In this document: positions 58,766-64,000 of the stretch, piece by piece
How positions within the stretch are numbered: position 1 is the stretch's first letter
How the letters are laid out: each line of letters begins with the position of its first letter
Position numbers and translations under genes: made by a program
The notes under the pieces: generated by a model
What the model was told of the DNA's origin: nothing
Database searches by the model: none
The model's input: only the letters and a program-made list of their open reading frames with translations
NCBI GenBank assembly: GCA_029641185.1
Contig: JAPWGK010000007.1
Span: forward strand, 930,001 to 994,000
Reading direction: 5' to 3'
DNA: 64,000 bases
Source of the DNA: Pseudofabraea citricarpa
Taxonomy: Eukaryota > Ascomycota > Leotiomycetes > Helotiales > Dermateaceae

Positions 58766-60128
58766 ATTTGAACGCCATTCCGCCACGATGGGATGAGCTC
58801 ATTTTTCTTTGGGAACGGATCTCCTTAAAATACCCAGAATGTTTTGTTTTGTTTTTGTTTGATACCACTCTCATTTTTGCATTAGTTATTGGTCTTTGTC
58901 GCGGTCACTTCTTGCTGCGTATTGATACCCCGATACCCCCCTATACCCAGACTGTCTTTGCGCTTTCTGCCATTAGGGCAACGAACCTCACTTAATACTT
59001 AATAAAAAGTTTCTTATGTTTGCGTACAAAACCTGTCTCCTCTAATTTGAAATGTGAAGTGATATCCGAATAATTCTGAGAACTTTTACTGAATTTTGTG
59101 CTGTGAGCACGTGTGTGGATGTTTCGGTCCAGGCGACATGACCCGGCCATAATATGGCCTCATCGTCATCCAGTGTATTTGACCATCCTTTGTCAGTTGA
59201 AATCTCTATGTCAACCAATCATCCTTGAGGCCTTTTAATACTTTGTTCGATGCTTGGGATCCAATATACTCACCGCCGCTCCATCGACCACTCTGACACA
59301 ATAATCAAGTCTGGCATATTCGTCCCTTCGTTGTTCGTTTTCCTTTCTCTCTCTTTCTTTGAGACCGAGACCAAGAGAGTGATGATGTAGGTCTTCTGCA
59401 ATCTCATCCCCGGGTATTGACTCATGGCCACCAAGGGTAGTGTTATCTCGAGTTTGACGTCAGCAATCAGACTTAATATGCTGATGATTAAGTTAAGCGA
59501 TGAGAGAAGTGGGAGCTTATAATAGCACGAGATAAGCTTGTAGAGACATATGACAAGTAGCGCAGTTTTTTCATTTGTTATTCTAAGATATTTATCCGTC
59601 CTAGAAAACAAATACTGCTTATTCAACGCGATGTGTAAGAAATGTTTGCCCCGTCCCGAATCCAGAATGCTCTTTCTTAATCTCTTCGCTCTCACTCTCC
59701 CCCACGATAGGAAATCAGACTGTGCTCCAAACCACCGCGCATAAAGTAACCAACCGCAAAGTAGAAGAGAAATAAAAGAAAATAACTTTTTTTTGAAAAG
59801 GAAAAACAAGTCTGCGTCCCGCCGGTTTTGTGAAGATGAAGGAAATAAAGTCGCTCAAATGAAATAACCAGGCCGCCGTCTGCGCTCAAACGGTTGACCC
59901 GCTCGTTCCCACCGAAGGTTGGGAGAACCGAATAGAAGGAGGTTGCTATTCCAAAAGAAAACCCATTTGGTGAATATCCAACCCCTGTGAAGACGGAATC
60001 GAAGTAAGTGTAGGAATACGAGGAGGTATGCATCTCCAAAAAAGGGAAAGTCTTTCGGAGGGAAAAGACATCGAGTGCTTCTTCATCTTTTCGGAAAGGC
60101 CCGCCTTGCACTCCATCAACTTCGCTGT
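58766..60128. other. Convergent intergenic region, 1.36 kb
   Basis: Tail-to-tail space between the Meu6-like and F-box-like genes. It contains T/C- and A-rich sequence and both 3' UTRs. A minus-strand frame of 139 codons at 59692-60111 lies just after the F-box-like stop and is probably UTR. Confidence 0.5.
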
Positions 60129-61939
60129 CTAAAAATGGCCACCGGAAAATCTTTGCCAGTAGGGCGCGTAATTGCGTCGGGTGACTCTTCCATCCTGCTC
60201 ATCGACCTGTGGAGCATGATGATACCACTGGTATTTGCCTTTACTCAAGGGTAGTTCAGTTTGCACCTCGCTCTCCTCTTTATCATAGCCCTTTTCAAGA
60301 TCACTGAGACGAATCAAATCAAGGACTTGGGCGTACTTGAAACCGCGGTCGACGGAACCCTTGGTGATGATTTGTGAGAGCAATGGCTCGGTGCCGACGC
60401 GGTCGTTTCGAAGCCACTTCTTATCCATGATGGCATCCTTCTGGATCTTGTAGTGATCCGTCTCGTTGTCCATCCAACGAATAAGCTTGCAACCCAAGCA
60501 GATGAGCATGTTGGCCGGGATATTATCGAGGTTATGCTGACGAATCTGGGCAAAGTCGTAGAAGATTCCGAGGACCTCCTGTTCACAGTGTGCGCAGGGG
60601 TATTTCTCAGTCGCCCTAGTACAGCGTTAGTAATTGAAAGGGGTCAAGGAGAGAAACCGCTCAGCTTCACAATCGAAAAGACTTTGTAGAAACGTGACAA
60701 AGAAGAGACAGACTTACCATCGCCATCCCTCAACGCGATTGGGGATCTTGCTAGCGAAGAACTTAGCTGATCCTTTGTACGTGGGGTAATCGATTTGAGC
60801 GATGAAGTTGCAGATATCTTCCATGTTCTCAAGCTTGCTAGTAGGAGATGCAATGACCGACAAGGTTCTGGCGACTTCCCAGCAAGGACTCTTGTCCAAC
60901 CACTTGCGGAATGCCGAGTCGGTGCTTTCTAAATCGACACCTTGGGCTCGTGCTTGTGGAATGAGTTGGTGGACAATCTTCCAAATAGCTAGACAAGTGT
61001 CGATCTCGGCATTGTCCCAGGTGACACCGTAGGAGCCGCTGTAGATATTGGGTGTCCTATCCCGAGGACCAATGTGGTATCTGGGGTAGAAGTCCAGAGC
61101 AACCTGCTTGCCCTTCATCTTGTCGGTTCTGACGATCTCGAGCAACTTCTCTGTGTGGCCGAAGTGGATCAACTCGCAGTTGTAGATGCCGACCAACTTG
61201 AGGTTTCGCATGTGTGGCAAGACGATCGAGAGCAATTTTACATTGACGAAAGGAACTCGGTGCAAGTAGATGTTGCGGAAGTTCTCTGAAAACTGTGCCA
61301 TTTGGAAGGCTGCAGCAGCAGTTAGGAAAAAGAAGAGATGGGGAAGGTGGCGTTCAGAGACTTACTCATCTTCTGGGCATAAACCATTTGATCGGCATAC
61401 GGGATCTTTTGTTGAACTCGAGTGGGTGCCACAAGGACCTTTTCGCCAACTCGGCCGTCGGAAATGTTGAAGTCACCAGTTGACATGTTCCACAGATTCT
61501 GGCATATCGTCAGCAGAAAGCAGAAGAATAGACGAGTTGATTGACTTACCATATCATCTGAAACCATCTGAAATGCTTGACGACAAGTCAAGGCGAGAGC
61601 AGCCATGCTGCGATGGGACGTGAGATAACTCATAATCATGACGCGGAAATCAGTGATCGCAAGGTACTTCAAGATTGGTGCGTCCTGGTGCCAGTAGTTC
61701 TTGCTCATGGAGTCGCCTGGGTGGCATTGGGGGTTCTCAACGAAGGGTGCAACGGTGAGAGCTCTTCCTGGTGAATTCTTCCATGGCCATCCCTCAAGAG
61801 CTTCTTCAAATGCTCTGCGTGCATTATATTCGTCGTGCAATCGCTGCTGTTCTGCAGCATACTGCTCTCGAGTCATGTGGCGTGCGTTGGGCACGAAGTG
61901 TCCGAAGTTCTCGGGACCCCAGCCTGATTCCGATGCCAT
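60129..61939 (-). CDS. F-box-like protein with Cys-pair motif, 533 aa
   Basis: Four coding exons: 61550-61939, 61366-61498, 60718-61309 and 60129-60615, phases 0, 1 and 2. I start at ATG 61939 (MASESGWGPENFG): the ATG at 61969 lies inside a leader intron, since CTAAC followed by ATGTACAG forms a branch site and acceptor. The segment LAITDFRVMIMSYLTSHRSMAALALTCRQAF resembles an F-box, placing it with the fungal F-box-like proteins that may serve SCF-type ubiquitin ligases. The middle has leucine-rich strand-like pattern (VLPHMRNLKLVGIYNC). The last exon has two Cys pairs, CAHC and CLGC, spaced 38 residues apart, possibly a zinc-binding unit. Target unknown. The frame is intact. Confidence 0.82.
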
Positions 61940-62279
61940 GTTGGCTGCAGTCTTCTTCAGTCTGTACATGTTAGTTTTGTTCTTGTTGTGTTGTGTAGAA
62001 CTTGGCGGAGACAGGGGCTTGTTGGTTTGATGGAGAGGTGTTGAGAGATGGAGTGAGGAATAGGCGACGTGTTTGCGGAGGATGATGAGAGGTTATGAAA
62101 GAAGCGGTACAGGTTTAAAATAGGTGTCTGCGGGTAAGGAAAAGGTGCGAGGGAGATAGTACGAACCAGGGAAAGATGATATGTATTGCGGGAAGGGATA
62201 GGGTGTAGACGAGCCTTGACAGAAGACGGGTGAGTCGAAGCTGTCTTGAGGGAGGGTATGAGGAGGTGAATGAGGTATG

Positions 62280-62370
62280 GGAAGGTGGAGAAGATGTAGT
62301 TGAAGGAAGGATGAGGATGAAGAAGGAGAAGAAGAAGGAGAAGGAGAAGAACAAGAAGAGGAAGAAAAAG
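62280..62370. repeat. Purine-rich (GAA/GGA) tract
   Basis: Almost uninterrupted G and A on the plus strand for about 80-90 bp, inside the leader intron of the F-box-like gene; it would be a polypyrimidine tract in the transcript. Confidence 0.8.
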
Positions 62371-62774
62371 TGGGTATAAGTTAAGCGACGGATTTAGACG
62401 AGGGGGTGAAGTAGCGACTGTAAGGACGGGGGAGTACAGGAAGTGGTGATTGTCTTGGAAATATGAAATACGAGAAAGTTGAAGTAGTGTAGACGTTGTA
62501 ACTTACCTGAATATAACTGCTCGCTGATAATGGAAGCGGATGATGAATCTGAAAGCTGACTGCTAGACTGCTTTGTTGAGAGGAAGATGACGAGGAGGAA
62601 CGCCGAAGCGATGGAGATGATTCCTGGGAATGGAGGAGAAGGAAGGTGGTTGTTGTGTGAAGAAAGGAAGAGGGTTCTAGTGCAGAATATATGGAACTTC
62701 GAACGGGGCTAGTACGGAATTAGAATCTAGCTGCAGATTAACTCCTGCCTGATTATTAGGGCTCTTTTCAAAGG

Positions 62775-62922
62775 CTAGAATACCATAGAACAATAGTTAT
62801 CTCCAGTAAATTCAGGGTGTTATTATAAGGTTCACATACAATGGAACACTAGAATGCCATAGAACAATAGCTATCTCCAGTAAATCAAGGGTGTTATTGT
62901 AAGGTTCATATACAATGAAACA
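62775..62922. repeat. 74-bp tandem duplication
   Basis: Two adjacent copies, 62775-62848 and 62849-62922, differ at seven positions, six of which are transitions. This is a recent local duplication with a transition bias. Confidence 0.95.
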
Positions 62923-64000
62923 CTCTAAGAATAGCAAGCAAAGTCAACTGGAAGGAGGCACAGCGAGTATTCAAGGACCACGAGTCAAAGTATAACAGCT
63001 GGACAATGCTTCTACCTCATTGAAGGAGTTGATAATCTATGGTTATATACTACCAATTGCAAACTGTTGATTTTCTGTGGTTGAAAACCACCACGTCGGT
63101 ATCTAAGTTAGACCTTTTATTCTGCTTAAAAACGTAAGTTCGTGATCTTGAAAGTTTCAAGGGGTGCCCATGCACGGCTAGTAAACTAGCTCGAGCGTAA
63201 CTAGTTGCCTCTAGATGGCACTTTGGAGCTATCTTAAGACCGAAAGCACTCGAAAACCAGACAAAAATCATGCTTCATCTGATTGAAATGCAGATTTCTT
63301 TATGTATTAGTCTAACGGCCTTGCTTGATGATCAATATACTAGCGGAGTCGCAAACGATAGTACTGTTTTGACAGTCCCCTTACAGCTGGTTTATTTGGG
63401 GGGGAAATATTTATAATTCGCACAAATTAAAGAGGCCTGGTAGGTAGTTCTTTTTTAACCAAAACGTATTTAGTACAATTTGTAAATATTAAAAGCACAT
63501 TTGTGAACTATGTCTAAAAAGCAGCTTGCTGTGGGTATCAAGTTCTGTAGTTCCAAGGAAAGCTAGTTTTCAATCTCAAAGTATTTAAACACACAGCTTC
63601 CATTTCCCCTGAAAACTGCAGTATCATGAACCGAGAAAGACAAGTAAAGGCTGGCTATAAGTGGCTACGCTTTAATTGGTAGTTCTCAAGAGTGGTGTAA
63701 TATATCAAAAGAAATAACACAAGATTTGGTTACTGGTTAATGCTTCTCAAGTCCACAGGAGCTGTTAGCCATGGATGACCACGTGATATAGCCCACCGAG
63801 CTTGAATTAATTTCATTCATTCCTTGACATGGCTACTTTGTTAAATTCACTGTCGGACGGGCTCATACTTCGAAAATCGTGGTATAACTACCTAGCCAGT
63901 CCAGTAGCAACCTGTACAAGCTTTATCGTAGAACCGAGACACCCGATGCAGGGAATCTAGCATAAGTGTTGCCCAGAATTCCGTTCTTTTGCACAGACCA

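Larger units (their letters stand above)
61940..64000. other. 5' leader, leader intron and right-hand AT-rich flank
   Basis: Minus-strand leader of the F-box-like gene with an intron from 61962 to 62506 (donor CAG/GTAAGT on the minus strand). The intron holds a purine-rich tract at 62280-62370. Beyond 62700 the sequence is AT-rich with a 74-bp tandem duplication; no gene is seen up to the window end. Confidence 0.5.

Noticed and set aside
59692..60111. 139-codon frame downstream of the F-box-like stop
   Set aside because: It lies in the expected 3' UTR and shows no family signal.
61940..61969. ATG at 61969 as start of the F-box-like protein
   Set aside because: It lies within the proposed leader intron, directly in the branch-site/acceptor sequence.
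1..64000. tRNA, rRNA, CRISPR and transposase genes
   Set aside because: A by-eye scan for T-loop GGTTCGANTC motifs, 5S-like boxes, regular spacer repeats and transposase motifs found none; a tRNAscan-SE and Infernal run would be decisive.

Overview
The window comes from a filamentous ascomycete (Pezizomycotina). The evidence is many short introns (about 48-200 nt, GT-AG, with CTAAC/CTAAT-like branch sites), a Zn2Cys6 regulator, 2EXR and HNH-type fungal families, an AbaA-type TEA-domain developmental regulator, and long low-complexity intergenic stretches. A leotiomycete-like genome is my best guess, but that rests only on the general feel of the proteins. No bacterial, viral, rRNA, tRNA or CRISPR features were recognised. 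I rebuilt eighteen protein-coding genes with confidence and left one weaker one as uncharacterised. Exon coordinates are given in the evidence because most genes are split.

Region 1-10 kb: a 2EXR-domain protein (-), a small multi-pass membrane protein (-), a Zn2Cys6 transcription factor (+), a DHA1-type MFS exporter (-) and a mitochondrial NADH-cytochrome b5 reductase (-). The regulator and exporter are convergent, with stop codons about 96 bp apart; this could be a small export or detoxification module. Region 11-18.7 kb: a PD-(D/E)XK-like nuclease protein with a degenerate aromatic repeat, a SprT-like zinc metalloprotease and the transcription elongation factor ELL (all -). Region 18.7-23 kb is a 4.3-kb low-complexity stretch without a supported gene, ending in a strong imperfect inverted repeat just upstream of a CCHC-knuckle/HNH nuclease-like gene (22997-24678, +).

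Region 26-41 kb: a DUF2237 protein (+, with a likely GC-AG intron), a seven-exon LC8 dynein light chain (-) that shares a bidirectional promoter with the rRNA-processing factor Mrd1 (+), an AbaA-like TEA regulator (+), an NAD-dependent epimerase-like SDR (+) convergent with a 2-oxoglutarate/Fe(II) oxygenase (-), a small HsbA-like protein (-) and a large membrane-anchored amidohydrolase (-). Region 44-57 kb is gene-poor: an NCS1 nucleobase permease (-) and an FHS-type sugar (fucose permease-like) MFS transporter (-), followed by a roughly 6.8-kb stretch that is AT-rich at first and then low-complexity. Region 57-64 kb: a Meu6-like PH-domain protein (+) and an F-box-like protein (-) with a 5' leader intron, then AT-rich flank with a 74-bp tandem duplication.

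Housekeeping functions (ribosome biogenesis, Pol II elongation, dynein motor, ergosterol/cytochrome b5 redox) are mixed with accessory functions (transporters, regulators, nuclease-like proteins). The parts I find most unusual are the HNH/zinc-knuckle gene with its upstream hairpin, the repeat-bearing PD-(D/E)XK protein, and the regulator/exporter/membrane-protein neighbourhood at the left end.
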